Source: Heliocybe sulcata (taxonomy: Eukaryota; Basidiomycota; Agaricomycetes; Gloeophyllales; Gloeophyllaceae). From it: 64,000 bases of DNA. The position numbers were made by a program, and so were the translations under genes. This document shows, one piece after another, positions 22,970 to 35,260 of this stretch. Positions within the stretch are counted from its first letter, which is position 1. Each line of letters begins with the position of its first letter. Under the pieces are notes generated by a model, which ran no database searches, was not told where the DNA came from, and was given only the letters and a program-made list of their open reading frames with translations. The stretch lies in contig ML213523.1 of NCBI GenBank assembly GCA_004369045.1, positions 62,001-126,000 of the forward strand, given 5' to 3'.

Positions 22970-23577
22970 GATGGAGAAGAGAGTGCCGCTTTCTCACCTC
23001 TTTATATATGATGTCTGCACCGAGCCACCGTGTTCCAGAGCTCGTAGCAGGGACTGTACATACCTGTACAGCGTAAGTCAAACGCAATGAATTCGCGGCG
23101 GCGTTATGGCAGATACATGACCAATGTCGAAGCACCACCGAGTCTCTCGCGTTGCGGAGTTACCAGCAAGGGGCTCCTACCTTCTGATGGAACGCCATGG
23201 GATACGAGTTGGCTTAGGAAACTTGCTGCTTGAAGACAATATGCTGTGGAGATCCTGGGCGCTGTCTAAATACGTGAGGTGAGAGCGTATAGCAAAGCAG
23301 TGCAGCATACAGATAATATCTGGGATCCCTTTTGAGGACGGCTGCATACGCTATACCGTGTATACGGGTTCCTATACATCCGTTCAACGGGGAATTACAC
23401 CCATTAAAGGAGTCAGTTGGCCAGTGACGCTCATCCCACACTCAGATGAGAGCGTAGCAAGGATATCCGCAGTTCCTTTAGCAATTCGCACATCAAATAT
23501 TACGGATACATCTCCTTGTAATCATCGATATGCAGTCAGTATCGCTGCATCCGGAGGTATAATAAAGACTTCACACT
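22970..23577. other. Intergenic region, nothing seen
   Basis: About 600 bases between the start of the membrane protein gene and the 3' end of the glomulin-like gene. Short frames lack splice support or recognisable motifs. It must hold the promoter of the membrane protein gene. Confidence 0.5.
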
Positions 23578-25944
23578 TCATCCGCCGATATTCACGGAGT
23601 TGAGCGCATTCTCTACACGTTCTAAATTGGTCTCGAGAGACGCAATAGCCATAGTACCTGTATCATGACCTACCATCAAGTCAGTTCATTGATGACCACA
23701 TGGGACAGAAGAGCGAGACAAACCATGAGCTGCAGAGACGTCCTGTGTCCACCTGTCTAGAAGGAGCCGTAACGGCTGTAACAGTGTTTTTTGGACGTTT
23801 GCGAGGCGTTGATTATCCCGGATACCTGTCTGATGCAGTTGGCCATGTCAAAATAAGTGACACCGATAATGTCCACTCACAGACTCACCCTGTTATCTCT
23901 GTCCCGGATAATCACGACGTATAAGAACGCGAGTAGCTCGCTTAAGCGAGAGGGTTCAGATGTATCTATGAAATCGGCCAAGGACAGGTTGGGAGATAAG
24001 AGATCTGGAGGATCTGGTCGCAGCATGACTGGTCCAAGGGCCCTGAATACATCGGTCGACGCAAAAATACTGCTATTGCTGGAATTTGGCGGAGTGGAGA
24101 GCCCATCTAGAACAGCCTCCTTGACAAGTCCGATGGCAGCAACTCGCATCTGAGGTGATGTGGCGTCCTTGTCCGTTAGAAGGTCTTCGAGCAGCTGAAG
24201 ACGTAGAACAGAAGGGCATAGTGCCAGTGTCATGGACAGGAGCCGGAACACCAGGTGACGGGTGGGCGGATCAGGATGTGCGCTTGCGAGTGTAGGAAGA
24301 ATGGTGGCAAGAGGGACAGCCTGCTCCGGATCCAGGGTCGTGGGAGGTTGCGCAGCCTGGGCACCGTGAAGACAGTATAGCAAAACGGTCAGACTCTCGT
24401 CTAGAAGGGTATTGCTTTGAATACAATGGACGATTATCCCTAGGAACGACGAAAGAATCGATAACGGAGGGGTCGCGAGCGGGAGGGAATGGGCTAATAG
24501 GAATAATGATGCGATGGCAGGCGTTGTAGATATCTGCTGTTCGCTGATTCCCACTGCATGTGCGGCATCCTTCGTAAAGCCTTAGCTCCTGGTACCATGG
24601 AAGAAGACATTCTTACCTTGACCTCTCGGACTACCTCTTCTTCGACAACCTTATCCTCTTGCGCTGGTGTACGGAAGACTAGTCGGGGAAAATACTGCCG
24701 AAATGTGTGCTGCGCTAGAGACATTTCGATACATTCGTGGTACAGCTCAATCGTCGAAATCAGAAGGGACTTCAGGATTTCCTGAGCGGGACAGTCATCA
24801 AGATGGTAATCCACATAGCTGTGGAGCCAAGCGATCTTACCGTACAAGCTGCGTATTCTTCTTCCTTATCCACCGAATTGATACGTGCCCATCCGGCGGC
24901 TTGACTGGTCAGTCGCGAGACCGCTCGGAATATGTCTCGCCCTTCAGCTTTGTCCGCCTGAGCTACAGCAGAAGAAACAACATCAGTCAAACTCGAGAGT
25001 GCCGGTTCCAGTGTATCCAAAGGGCCTCGACGGCGGATTTCAAGGCGTGGAATGACTGCATGAATGTAATTTTTGGATTGTGTCAGCGAAGGCGGCCAAT
25101 GGAATCGAAACTTACGGACCTCGTCTGTAGAGGTCAACGAGTCGTATAAGCTGCCCTGAGAGAGACAGAGCAGGAGAGGGTGTTAATCCATTGTTCTCGA
25201 GTTCTGAGCTCTCGCTGTTGTCTTCTTCCATATCGTGTCCAAGACGTTCTACCGCTTCCTGTATAGCAATCATTGCTTCTCTAGCATTGCTCTGCTGACC
25301 CATGAATGTCAAGAGGTCGCTCGCACTCTGGCTAGGATAGGAGAGGACACGGGGTAAGACGCCTAGCGGGTCCTAGTCCATTTATCACACCAGTGACATA
25401 GAGCGCAACAGGAGCGACGAACAAGGACGTCTCCTGCGCCGTAAATTGCCAGAGTCTGGTGTATGGCTTGCAGAGACATAAGGGGCTCCTCATCGTGAAC
25501 AGAGGATATGATTACGGCTGTTAGATGGTCGCTGAGATCCTGCCATTTACGCGAGTTACATGGGCTATGCGGAATCGCCGAACCGCAGAAGTAGAATTAC
25601 TCACCGGCGAGTCTATGTCTTCCTGTACCTGTAAAGCTTGCGCCAAATCCGCATACGGAGACATCATTAGTGGAATCTAACAACGCCGTGTTATTGCTGT
25701 GTTCGCCTATTACAGGTAGCACTGATTATAATCAGTTCATGAAGCCGGCCGGGTTATGCTCTTCAGTGCCACAATAGCAACATGCACAAATAACACCCTC
25801 CAGTCCTTGGATTCGGAACTTGGACTTGAATCCTTCACCTTTTAATGCTCGCCGCTGAGTGCGCAGTCGCTGAGAGTGTCTGGCGTGGCATTGGAAATCA
25901 TCCGTACATTCAACCAATTGAAGGATATCATTCAATTGATCCAT
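23578..25944 (-). CDS. YAP-binding / ALF4 / glomulin family protein
   Basis: HEAT-like helical protein of the family that includes animal glomulin and plant ALF4 (cullin-RING regulators) and yeast Ybp1. The ATG at 25944 opens MDQLNDILQLVE. Recognisable stretches in order: QALQVQEDIDSP, DPLGVLPRVLSYPSQSASDLL, NAREAMIAIQEAVERLGHD, KFRFHWPPSLTQSKNY, RLEIRRRGPLDTLE, KIAWLHSYVDYHLDDCP, QMRVAAIGLVKEAVLDGL, VMLRPDPPDLLS and DTSEPSRLSELLAFLYV. The big 3' exon reads to a stop at 23877, but an AGG-GTGAGT donor near 23886 allows two more exons (TGIRDNQRLANVQKT, then IASLETNLERVENAL) ending at TGA 23578-23580, which fits the family better. A frame problem near 25375-25445 is described under findings. Confidence 0.75.
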
Positions 25945-26052
25945 GGGGCTCTGGTCCTTCTACGACACACGTGCATTGAGTTTATCTCCGAATTCTTGTG
26001 TATTTATGGGCCTCTGCTTCGTTGAGGCCTACGTCCAACTTTCGCCTCAGCC

Positions 26053-27834
26053 ATGAAGGCAGAGCTCGTTGTGCAGCTGCTGGCCATCGGTCTCGCTCTC
26101 GTTGGAGCTAGTAACGCTGCCCCAGCGTCGCGTCGTGAGCTCAAACAATTGTACATGACTTGCCTACAGATGTCGCCGCTCAGAACTTACGCTGGGCACT
26201 GACACGTCTCTGGACCCATACCCGACGAAGCCACGCATAGTATTTCGTGAAAATGGCACATTCAAGATCACCGTGTTTTCTGACCTGCATTTCGGGGAGA
26301 ATCCTTGGGACGCCTGGGGTCCCCAGCAGGACGTCAACAGTATTGCTCTGATGAAGCTGGTCCTTGCGGATGAGGCACCGGACTATGTGTAAGTGGTGCA
26401 CTCCAATCAGTTCATCCTACCATTGTTTAGCTTGGGCTACCAGCGTCCTCAACGGAGACCTAATTACTGGCGAGAGTATGGATTTTCTCTGTTGGCTGTA
26501 TCGTGACTGCTTCTTACTTGGGGCTACGCAGATACATTCCGCGAGAACTCGACTTCCCTCATTGATGAGATAGTCGCTCCCCTGAATGCGGTCCAAATCC
26601 CCTTTTCTTCGACTCATGGCGTAAGTTACACCTTAAACGGAGAATAATCTTGATCCACAAAGTCTGACTAGTCGGGACTAGAATCACGATAACGAGCCCA
26701 ATATTACACACTACGACGAAATCATTCGAGAGCAGGAAGTTGCTCCTCTAAGCTACACCCGTCTGGCACCGCCAGGCGTCGGTGGCTACGGTGGCCCTGG
26801 CAACTATTGGGTTCCAGTGAGAGAACACGTCATCCTCTGGAATCATTACTGACGAGCCCTTCCCGCGCACAGGTGTACGAGAAAGTCACAGGTACGGATT
26901 TACTCATGTGCGAGTACATGACAGTAACCCTCACAGTTCTTCTCTCTCGTCAGACGGCGCACCGATCCTTGTTCTATGGTTCTTCGACTCCCGAGGCACG
27001 CAGGGTACCCGGCAGATCAGATACCTTTATCTTGACATGCTCTTCTTTTGCAGGTGGTTTCTCTCCTGGTGCCAATTCCACCGCAATGCCAGATTGGGTT
27101 GACTCTACTGTGGCAACATGGATTCAGACGGAAACTGCTGCAATGAACACAGCTTGGGGTCCAGCAGAGAACCGTGGCGCTCTCGCATTTGTACACATCC
27201 CGCCGTGCGTTTTACTTCAGTCAGGCGTACAGAAGTTCCACTCAGACGTCCCGTAGTCATGTTATACAGCCACTACAAGCCGACCTGAATAGTACCAGGG
27301 ACCCCGGGCTCAACGGTGAATACTGACGAGTGTAGTCTTCGTCATGGAGTCTCAAATGATATCTTTCTCAGCCGACATCCTGGGGCAAGGCTCTACTCAA
27401 GCGACGACAGATCCTGCGAACGCTGGCAAGGATGACGATTTCTGGCAGACCCTGAACTCGGAGGTCCAGAACTTGCACGCCGTTATATCCGGACATGGTG
27501 CGTCTGTCTTCATCCTATCCGTAACAGGAGATCCCTGACCGGGGCCTATCCAGACCACGGCAACGAGTGGTGCATCCGGGAGCCGACGAAGAACGTCATC
27601 TTCTGCTTCGACAAACACTCCGGGTGAGTTTGGCAGCATCCAAGCATTTTTGTGGTTTGACTGACCTTCGATTCATACAGCTACGGCGGATATAGTAGCA
27701 CAGGCTGGGATCATGGTGTGCGCAATATTGTTTTCTCCTCGCCGAGCCCGACGCAAGGCCTGGATACCTGGATCAGACTGGAGAATGGGACGACCAGGGC
27801 AAGAGTCACTCTCGATGGAAATTACATGCGGTAA
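26053..27834 (+). CDS. Secreted calcineurin-like metallophosphoesterase (Dcr2/Sia1 type)
   Basis: Begins with a clear signal peptide (MKAELVVQLLAIGLALVGAS, cut likely after SNA). After the first intron comes LTLGTDTSLDPYPTKPRIVF and the metallophosphatase core: SDLHFGE, then NGDLITGE, then G-NHDNEP (completed across an intron), then FVHIPPH and finally GHDHGNEWC, so all metal-binding blocks (D-x-H, GD, GNHD, GHxH) are present. Later GYGGYSSTGWDHGVRNIVF and RLENGTTRARVTLDG match the C-terminus of Dcr2-like phosphatases. About ten short introns. The HIPP to HVIQPLQADL join uses the acceptor ...CCCGTAG. Substrate unknown; secretion or vacuolar location is inferred from the signal peptide. Convergent with the first amidase, about 100 bases apart. 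Confidence 0.88.
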
Positions 27835-27940
27835 CTTTCGATCCGGTATTGGATGGATTTATTGTCATCGAACCTCTTTTGCGTGCTGCATTCTGTAGCA
27901 CTAATCCACGGTTTCGAGATACATTTGTACGGGTCAGTCG

Positions 27941-29920
27941 TTACGTGCTAAGCAACTCATATGCCTTGCCTTCTTTCCGCAACAGACCTTCGATCAACTT
28001 CATGCCTTCAAGCACCTTCTCTTCTTCAAGACGCCGCCCGACGATTTCCACTCCGATGGGGAGCCCATGCATCTTGTCCGCGTCGTAATGCTTGTAGGCT
28101 CCTCTCTCGATAGCATTTTTGGCCTTAAAGCTTGGAGACAGAGCATCCAGGCTGCGGTCTACGTGAGTAACAGGTAGAACGCCGGCAGTATATTCCAGCT
28201 GATGGAGTAGGTAAGAGACTATTCAAAAGTTTAATGAACGAGATGACACTTGCCACATTCCACAGGAAAGTATAAATACAGTTTGTAAAAGCATCCTTCA
28301 TACCTCCATGAGGTACCGCCGGCATTGCATTCGGAACGGTCAAGATGAAGTCAAGACCGGATTCCTGCCAGAACTCGAACCACTTCGCGCGGTACGCTTC
28401 CCGTCTGGCCACAGTCGCGAAATACTCCTGCGCGGTCTTCGGGTGCCAGTTCTCCACGAGTTGTGCATACATGTCGTCTCCGCGGATGTAGCGCAAATAA
28501 AAGCCATACAGCCGCTTCACCCACCGCGGGAGGTTCCACATCGCCTTGGCTTGTGCCATCCCGGGATCGTTTGATTCGCCGGTCATAACATGGGACCACG
28601 CCATTGCGCCTCGGGGCTGGTTAATCTGTGCAGCACAGTTGAAATCCAGCATGGCGACTTACAAGAATCTCCTACTAACTGAGCTCCTATCTCACAGCCT
28701 TCGAATGGTTTAGGCGGGTTTCTACGTCACGCATTCTCATGGCATGTCCAACAACGCAGCAGCGGACTCACATGGTGACAACTTGGTATCCATTGTCCTG
28801 GAGGGTCCTGACGACTGTGTCCAAAGCCCGCTTGCATGCAGGAGATGGTGTTACGACACCTGGACTTCCGGGTGAGAGACCTATCAGGCACAAGATGTAT
28901 GCACTTACCATCTGTGAGCATTACACCGAACTTGACCTTCTTCTCTGACAGATCAACTGGACGCCACGGGAGCTCCACGACCTGAAAACCCTCAGTACGT
29001 CGTTGCAGGGAGGACGCCCAAATCGAACGTACGTGATGATCGTACTCCCAAGGCTTCATGCTCATAATCGCCTTCCAGAAGTACTCTAGATCTTCCAATG
29101 TTCTTGCCATGGGCGAAGTCACCGCAGTAACGCCTTCCTGCCCAGGGAGACTGTCTGCAGTGTTATGCCTGATGAATCTCGTAGGCGAAGACTTGACTGT
29201 ATAAGTCCCAGAATAATGCGATGGAACCCGAACGGATCCAGCAATGTCCGAGCCGATTCCGATCCTGGATCCTCCGTATGCGAGGAGTGATCCCTCGCCA
29301 CCGCTCGAGCCTCCCGCCGAGTACCCCTTCTTGTGCGCATTCTCCGTCTGCCCAAAGATGTCCGACCCCGCCTCGAACGACATAAGCGTGATAGGAATAT
29401 TGGTCTTGACATACGGGACCGCGCCCGCCCTGCGCAGCAGCGTCACCAGCGGCGAGTCCGCTGTTGCCCGCTTCCCCACCCAAGCGGCGTATCCAATGGT
29501 TGAATCGAAGCCCGCTACGTGAAGGGTGTCTTTCAAGCTGACTGGCATGCCAGCGAGAGGGCCTTGGCGGTTGCAGCCCTCCGCCCATAGCTCGGCCTTG
29601 TTGAGCATCACCTCCGTCAGGCAGTGGTTCTCTGCCTGCGCTTTCAGCGCCTTTTTGCCGTATGCCACGAGCACGTCTGAGGGCGAGAGCTGGCCCGCCT
29701 GCACGTCCGCGACGATCTCTGCGACGGGTCGCCCGAGGATGCCCGCGTCAATGGACGTCAAGGGCGCATGGTATTTCGCGGGGAGACTGCTTATCTGTTC
29801 ATTTTGCTCCCTCTTCTTTGCAGCGCTGAACAGTCAACTTAAAGTCAGACTCGATAGGCGGCGAACGACAGTGGAAGAGACACACCAAGCCCGCCTATAC
29901 AAAAAGTACGACAGCAGCAT
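27941..29920 (-). CDS. Amidase A, amidase-signature family (acetamidase/FAAH-like)
   Basis: Hydrolyses carboxylic acid amides. The first exon is only 35 bases (MLLSYFLYRRA plus two bases of a Cys codon), joined in phase across an intron to the second exon at AAKKREQNEQ. Catalytic elements are intact: Lys in GMPVSLKD, the serine pair in GGSSGGEGS and the nucleophile region IGIGSDIAGSVRVPSHYSG. The C-terminal half keeps ESNDPGM, MPAVPHGGMKDAFTNC and KMHGLPIGVEIVGRRLEEEKVLEGMK, and ends AYELLST. About eight introns. First of four paralogues in the window and closest in gene order to amidase B. The substrate is unknown; fungal relatives act on acetamide, fatty amides or aryl amides. Two Leu-rich and aromatic residues in the tiny first exon could anchor it at a membrane. 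Confidence 0.93.
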
Positions 29921-30138
29921 GACGGCGCCGACGAGGTATGTCTTATCTCCCTCTCGTTATAACAGGCATGATTCCTGGGAGTCGAAGAAGGTCCATGAGA
30001 TATGATAACTAACAGAACCCTTCAACAGATTTGAATGAGGCACGCTATCGCTTGTTCTAGAACCTACGAATAGCTACGCATGGCGGCCTCCCGAGGACCC
30101 ATGACTCCTGCAGTTACGAATAGCATGCTACATTCGCT

Positions 30139-30160
30139 CGATCGTATAAAGACGTGGGAA
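30139..30160. promoter_or_regulatory. Conserved upstream element of amidase A
   Basis: A 22-bp word containing TATAAAGACGTGGGAA (plus strand) lies 219 bases upstream of the amidase A start. It recurs with one difference upstream of amidase B. Non-coding conservation between paralogues suggests a regulatory site or a recent duplication of the promoter. Confidence 0.5.
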
Positions 30161-30266
30161 CCCGACTTCGGCTTCCCAGACCACGCGCCAAACACCTCCA
30201 GAATCCAAGGGACACTGTACATGTGCAAGCAAACAAGCACCAAATAATACCGCAATCGACGAACCT

Positions 30267-32247
30267 CTACGTGTGCAGCAGCTCGTACTCCTTCCCATCA
30301 CCAATCAATAGCTTTTGGATCAACTTCATACCCTCCATGACCTTCTCCTCCTGCAGCCGCTGGCCGACAATCTGCACACCGACAGGCAAACCCTCCATTT
30401 TCTCCGCGTCGTACAGCTTATACGCGCCTGCTTCGATGGCGTTCCTGGGCTTGAACTTCGGGTCGAGGGCATCAAGCTCCTTGTCTACCTTCGTGACCGG
30501 CATCACGCCTGCGCTGTAATCGAGCTATCACCACCGCGTGCACCTATCAGCGCACAGGTGAAATAAGAAACGAAACTCGGACACGCACCAAGTTGAACAA
30601 GAAACTATACAAGCAGTTCGTAAACGCGTGTTTCATCCCCTTATGCGGCACAGCAGGCATAGCATTGGGGCACGTCACAATGAGATCTACTCCCGTCTCT
30701 TTCCAAAAGTCGAACCATTTCTCGCGGTACGCCTCGCGTTGCGCGACGAGCGCAAAGATCTCCTTCGCGCTTTTGGTGTGCCAGCCGTCGATGAGCCCCG
30801 CGTAGACCGCGTCGCGGCGGATGTAGCGGATGTACCACGCGTACAGGCGCTGCGCCCAGCGGGGGAGGTGGTACAGTCGCATGGCCTGCACCATCCCGGG
30901 GTCGCTGTTCTCCCAGGGCATGACCTTTTTGCAGGCGACGTCGCCTTGATTATGACACATGAGCGCGGCAAATGGCTGGAAGCGGGGAGCGCTTACATGC
31001 ATCGGCTATGAGGGAGGACGCGATTTTGAAGCCCTCGTATGGAGACGGTGGGTTGCTATTGAGTCATCGGTATTTGAGCTTCTGGAGGACGGCGGTGCCA
31101 CCTACATCGAAACTACTTGGTATCCGCTGTCGCGTATACTTGAGACGACGTCCTGGAGAGCACGTTGGCATGCTGGCGACGGGGTGACAACGCCTGTTCC
31201 CCAAGTTGTCGTGAATTCATCGATACATGAAAAGGTGGTTGTTTGCTCACCGTCTGTCCACATGACACCGAACTTGACTTTCTTCTCAGGCAATTGCACT
31301 TGTCGCCACGGCAGATTTATTACCTGGCTCGTGTTATCAATAAGCGAACAGCTAAGTGGGTTATGCTTACGGTATGATCATACTTCCACGGCTCCATGCT
31401 CATGATGGCCTTCCAGAAATACTCCAGATCCTCCAGCGTCCTCGTCATAGGAGAATACACCGCGAGCACACCCTCCTGCCCCGCATTGCTTGTTGCGGTC
31501 CCTCCCCTCACAAACCTTGTTGTCGAGCATTTGATAGTGTATACGCCAGAATAATGCGAAGGTACCCTCACACTCCCCGCTACATCCGAGCCAATCCCTA
31601 CCCTACTCCCTCCATACGCAAGAAGTGCACCTTCTCCCCCAGACGATCCTCCAGGGGAGTACCCCTTCTTGTGCGGATTTTCAGCTGTTCCTAGAGCATC
31701 CGAAGCGCTCTCATAGGAAAGCAGAGTGATAGGTATCTGTGTCTTCACGAACGGCACCGCCCCCGCGTCCCTCAGTAGCCTCACAATCGCTGAGTCATAC
31801 GCTGCCGGTTTTCCAACCCACGCCGCGTATCCCAAACAGGAGTCGTAGCCACGTACGTTCACCATGTCCTTCAGACTCACAGGTACGCCTGCGAGTGGCC
31901 CCGAGCGGCTGCAACTCTCCGCCCATCCCTGTGCATCGGAGATAAGCACCTCTGTCAGACAGTTGAGCTCGGCATGCGCTTTGAGAGCTTTCTTGCCGTA
32001 GGCTGTGAGGATATGCTGAGGCGAGAGACGACCCGTCTGTACTTGCGCGACCAGCTCGGACACAGGTCTTCCGAGGATATGGGAGTCGAAGGGCGTTAAA
32101 GGGGCATGATACTCGGTAGGCAACGCATCGATTTGAGCTTGCCTGTCCTGATGTTTTTTCTGGCTGTTCAAGTTGCATGAGAGTAGCTCTCTGTGGGCTC
32201 GAGGTCACTTACCAGGCAGTTCTGTACGCCAGGTACGAAAGCAGCAT
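30267..32247 (-). CDS. Amidase B, amidase-signature family
   Basis: Paralogue of amidase A in the same orientation; its stop lies about 350 bases upstream of the A start. The ATG at 32247 opens a 35-base exon MLLSYLAYRTA, with a GTAAGT donor, joined in phase 2 to QKKHQDRQAQIDALP. The catalytic Lys (GVPVSLKD), the Ser block (PGGSSGGEGALLAYGG) and GIGSDVAGSVRVPSHYSG are intact. Later exons give LPEKKVKFGVMWTDG, NPPSPYEGFKIASS, GDVACKKVMPWENSDPGM, then MPAVPHKGMKHAFTNC and EKMEGLPVGVQIVGQRLQEE, ending YELLHT. The C-terminal half differs more from A than the N-terminal half does, so the pair is not a very recent copy. No break is seen. Confidence 0.93.
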
Positions 32248-32421
32248 TTTGGCCTAGGACCGTCGCGTGTCCAGACGACGCGGCCGACCCGCTCGCTGAG
32301 GACGATTATAAACACGCATACGCATGCCGCGTTCCTGTGTAAGACGGAACACAGAACGTCATCGCAGATGGAAGATAAGAGCCGGACCCTTTTGCGCGAG
32401 CTTATGGGCACTTTACGTTCC

Positions 32422-32443
32422 CGATCATATAAAGACGTGGGAA
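32422..32443. promoter_or_regulatory. Conserved upstream element of amidase B
   Basis: Same 22-bp word as at 30139, one mismatch, 175 bases upstream of the amidase B start and beyond the 3' end of the dehydrogenase gene. Flanking bases differ from the other copy, so conservation is focused on this word. Confidence 0.5.
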
Positions 32444-32556
32444 TTTCGGGCTGCCGCTGCCGGCTTCACATGCCGCCCCTGCTGCATAGGGTATCCTATA
32501 GCGTGGCAGGAGCATTATATTCCTGGCTCATATTCTGCGAACGTCTTCTAAATGCG

Positions 32557-33738
32557 TCAGCTCTGCATCCGCGTCCCCCTAGTGACCTCACCCCACTCTT
32601 CCATAATTCCATCTATCCTCTCCCCATGCTTCCGGATATCCTCCTCCGCATCCTCCCCAATAACAAGGAACAAAGGCCACTTCTTACCCTCGGCCTTGCC
32701 CTGCCCCTTCACAACGTCCACAACCACATTCATCGCCTTGGCAGGATCGCCGAAAAGATCCATCCGCGTCCTCCCTCGCAGGACGGCGAAGCGGCTCATC
32801 ACCATATCCCGCATGGAGTTGTAAGCCGCGATGAGTTTGCCTGGGTACGGGGGTGCGGTGTGGATACCCTCGGTGCGGAAGAGGCCTGGTGTGACTATGA
32901 GGACCTTGATGGAGAAGGGTGCCACTTCGGCTGCCAGCGTTTCGCCGTAGGCTGTCGACACCAGGGAGGATATGAATGAAATGTTAGTACTATAGGAAAC
33001 GTGTGAGGACCGTACCGTGCAGCGCTGCTTTGGAAGCGGCGTAGTGCCCTACCGCGTGCCCGTGTCAAGCTAATAAGGAGATGGGATCTAACTGCACTCA
33101 CCGACACCCTGCACAGACTAAGTTAATTGACTCAGGAGCGGTCAGTTAGAGAGCGCATACCGGAATATCAGCCTTCCACGCCGACCGACTTCCGATGAAC
33201 ACAACCGTTCCACTGGCCCGTTCCCGCATGTAGGGAAGAACAGCAGTCGTCACCCTCACTGCGCCGAAATAATTAGTCTCAAACTGCTGCATAGCGCCTT
33301 CAACCCTTTATTAAAAAACATTCAGCCAATTAACCCCTTGTGCAATTCACACAGCTTTCATACTGACCCAGCCTCTTCCAACAAACCCGGCATTGCAAAG
33401 CCTGCATTATTAACCAGGACATCGATCCTCCCAAAGACTCCTACCGCCTCTTGTACGCGTGACTGGATGGTGCTATAGTCATCCGTGACGTCAAGCTGCA
33501 TGCAGTGTAACCGCGACGACGGGGCTTCCGTCGAGAGGTCTGCGAGCTTGTCTGAGGAACGCGCGGTTGCGATAACGCGGTCGCCTCGCGCGAGCACGGC
33601 AGCTGCGAGGCGGCGCCCAAACCCCGAGGATGCTCCTGGAAATCAGATTCAGATTTAATAGTCTCGAGACTCGATTCGGTGTGATGGTTGGGTGCCAAAC
33701 GTACCGGTGATGAGCCAGACTTGACCTGAGTCTTCCAT
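32557..33738 (-). CDS. Short-chain dehydrogenase/reductase
   Basis: NAD(P)-dependent oxidoreductase of the classical SDR type. The ATG at 33738 opens [12 protein letters not shown], and a splice completes the TGxxxGxG cofactor loop ([13 protein letters not shown]). Then come [35 protein letters not shown], the active-site Ser region (FIGSRSAW) and the YxxxK pair in HYAASKAAL, followed by [22 protein letters not shown]. The C-terminal part binds substrate and is not diagnostic. About five short introns. Close relatives are annotated only as SDR or retinol dehydrogenase-like, so no substrate can be given. Sits between amidase B and the DUF7137 gene. Confidence 0.9.
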
Positions 33739-34576
33739 AGTGTTAATGGGAGGCTTTCGATGTATAGGTGTTCTTGATAGAGGTCTAGTGGTGATGTCTT
33801 CTCCATTTGCGACGTCTAAGTTTGCCGAGCGGCGAGGGAACGTGACCGATCCAGAAGATCCGTAGATGGCCATCGCTCCGATGATACGTTAGAAAGGCAT
33901 ATCTTTCAATTCAGCGGTACAGGAGCTCTGGGGAGACTAAATGGTTCTTGATATCGGTGGTGGGTTTAACGTAGAGGACCAAGGAAGCCTGGGTTCGGCG
34001 CTGCCGCCACATCAGACTGTGTACGTGAGTGACTTGGCAGGTGCTAGCTTGTGGATGGGGTACAAAAGCACGCGCTGAGATGTGATTTGAGCCGAAACCC
34101 TTGTCTCGTAGCATCCGCTAACTCTGGAGATTGCACATCGAAGCATCCCAAGAATTGCGAAAAAGTCGCGCAGGGTGGAGGAATAGATAGATGCTTGGAT
34201 ATCTGCGTTATAAATATGAAAATCAAATAGGACATGTCCAGCGTATCGGAAGTCTTGGTTGTTATGGCACGTTCACCTTGGGTAGGACCGGTGGCTTAGT
34301 GTCTGTAGAAAGGCTTCACCACCTTGTGGCCACTGCTGGGAAGCAAACAGAGACAAAGAAGGGACGTGACAATAACGTCGTGATATCCAATCTATTCCGG
34401 TCGCCGTCTCCAGGCCCTGAGTGAGAAAGCACAGGAAAGCACACGCTCGCAGTCTTTCTCCGCACCGTCGTCCTCGCTGCTCCCGCCGACAAGAGCCTCT
34501 CCAAGAGCTTTTGCTCTGTAAAACGGATTCAGCAACTTACGAGACAATAACGACCCTTTCCTAGTCTCAGTGCAAG
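33739..34576. other. Divergent intergenic region
   Basis: Holds the promoters of the dehydrogenase (-) and the DUF7137 gene (+). The 34430-34560 stretch is C/T-rich, like a leader, and could contain a 5' UTR intron ending at TAGTCTCAG just before the DUF7137 start. No coding frame is supported. Confidence 0.45.
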
Positions 34577-35260
34577 ATGTCCTCCAACCAGCAGCAGCAG
34601 TCCTCGGGTTCAAATGCGGGGTCGAACACGGGCTCAGGCTCGGGATCGCAGCAAACCTCGTCCAGCCTCTCCATCCCCCAATCTGCCCCCGCAGGCGGCA
34701 TCACCATCACCCAGCCCCCTCAGACCGCGACCTCCTACTTCAAGCTCGCCTCGAACAACCCTGTCACATTCGCTTGGAACTTCACCTACGTTCTCGTGAC
34801 GCCCACGCACCTCACCGTCCACGCCGTCGGCGAGAACGGCAACACCTACCCTGTCGGGCCGACAGACGGTATTATCCCCGGTAGCGCTACCAGCGTCGTG
34901 TGGGACCCGTGGGCGTATAACCAGATGCCCGGCGTGACGCCGCTCACGGGGGGCACGTATACGCTTAATGTGTGGGACGATCGAGGCCCCGGGAGTGCGA
35001 GGGAGCCGGGATATATGGCGCCGAACAGCGCGCTGCAGTTTGCGTTGTATACGCCGCAGTCGTACACCCCGCTGACCAGTGGTGAGTCTCTACGCTGAGT
35101 TGTGTCGCATGTGCACTAATATTTGGCAGGCTGGACATGTGTAGGCTGCTCAGGCTCACTATCGTCGTACACCGCGCATCCCGCCTTTGCGGCTCTCATG
35201 ACGACGCTTGTGATCATGTTTCTGTCGGGGTACAGCCTGGTGCGGCAGGCCTTGCACTAG
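34577..35260 (+). CDS. DUF7137 domain protein, probably surface-anchored
   Basis: Fungal protein of unknown function. It opens with a low-complexity Ser/Gln/Gly stretch (SSNQQQQSSGSNAGSNTG), then a compact beta-rich domain with FKLASNNPVTFAWNFTYV, GTYTLNVWDDRGPG and ALQFALYTPQSYTPLTSG. A 50-base intron joins LTS to GWTCVGCSGSLSS in phase. The last residues are hydrophobic (LMTTLVIMFLSGYSLVRQAL), a likely membrane anchor. No signal peptide follows the ATG at 34577. An in-frame stop lies just upstream, and an acceptor TCTCAG precedes the ATG, so a leader exon with a signal peptide may be missing from this model. Confidence 0.72.

Noticed and set aside
23877-23886. The stop at 23877 as the end of the glomulin-like gene
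   Set aside because: A strong AGG-GTGAGT donor just before it leads in phase to two family-like exons, ending at 23578.
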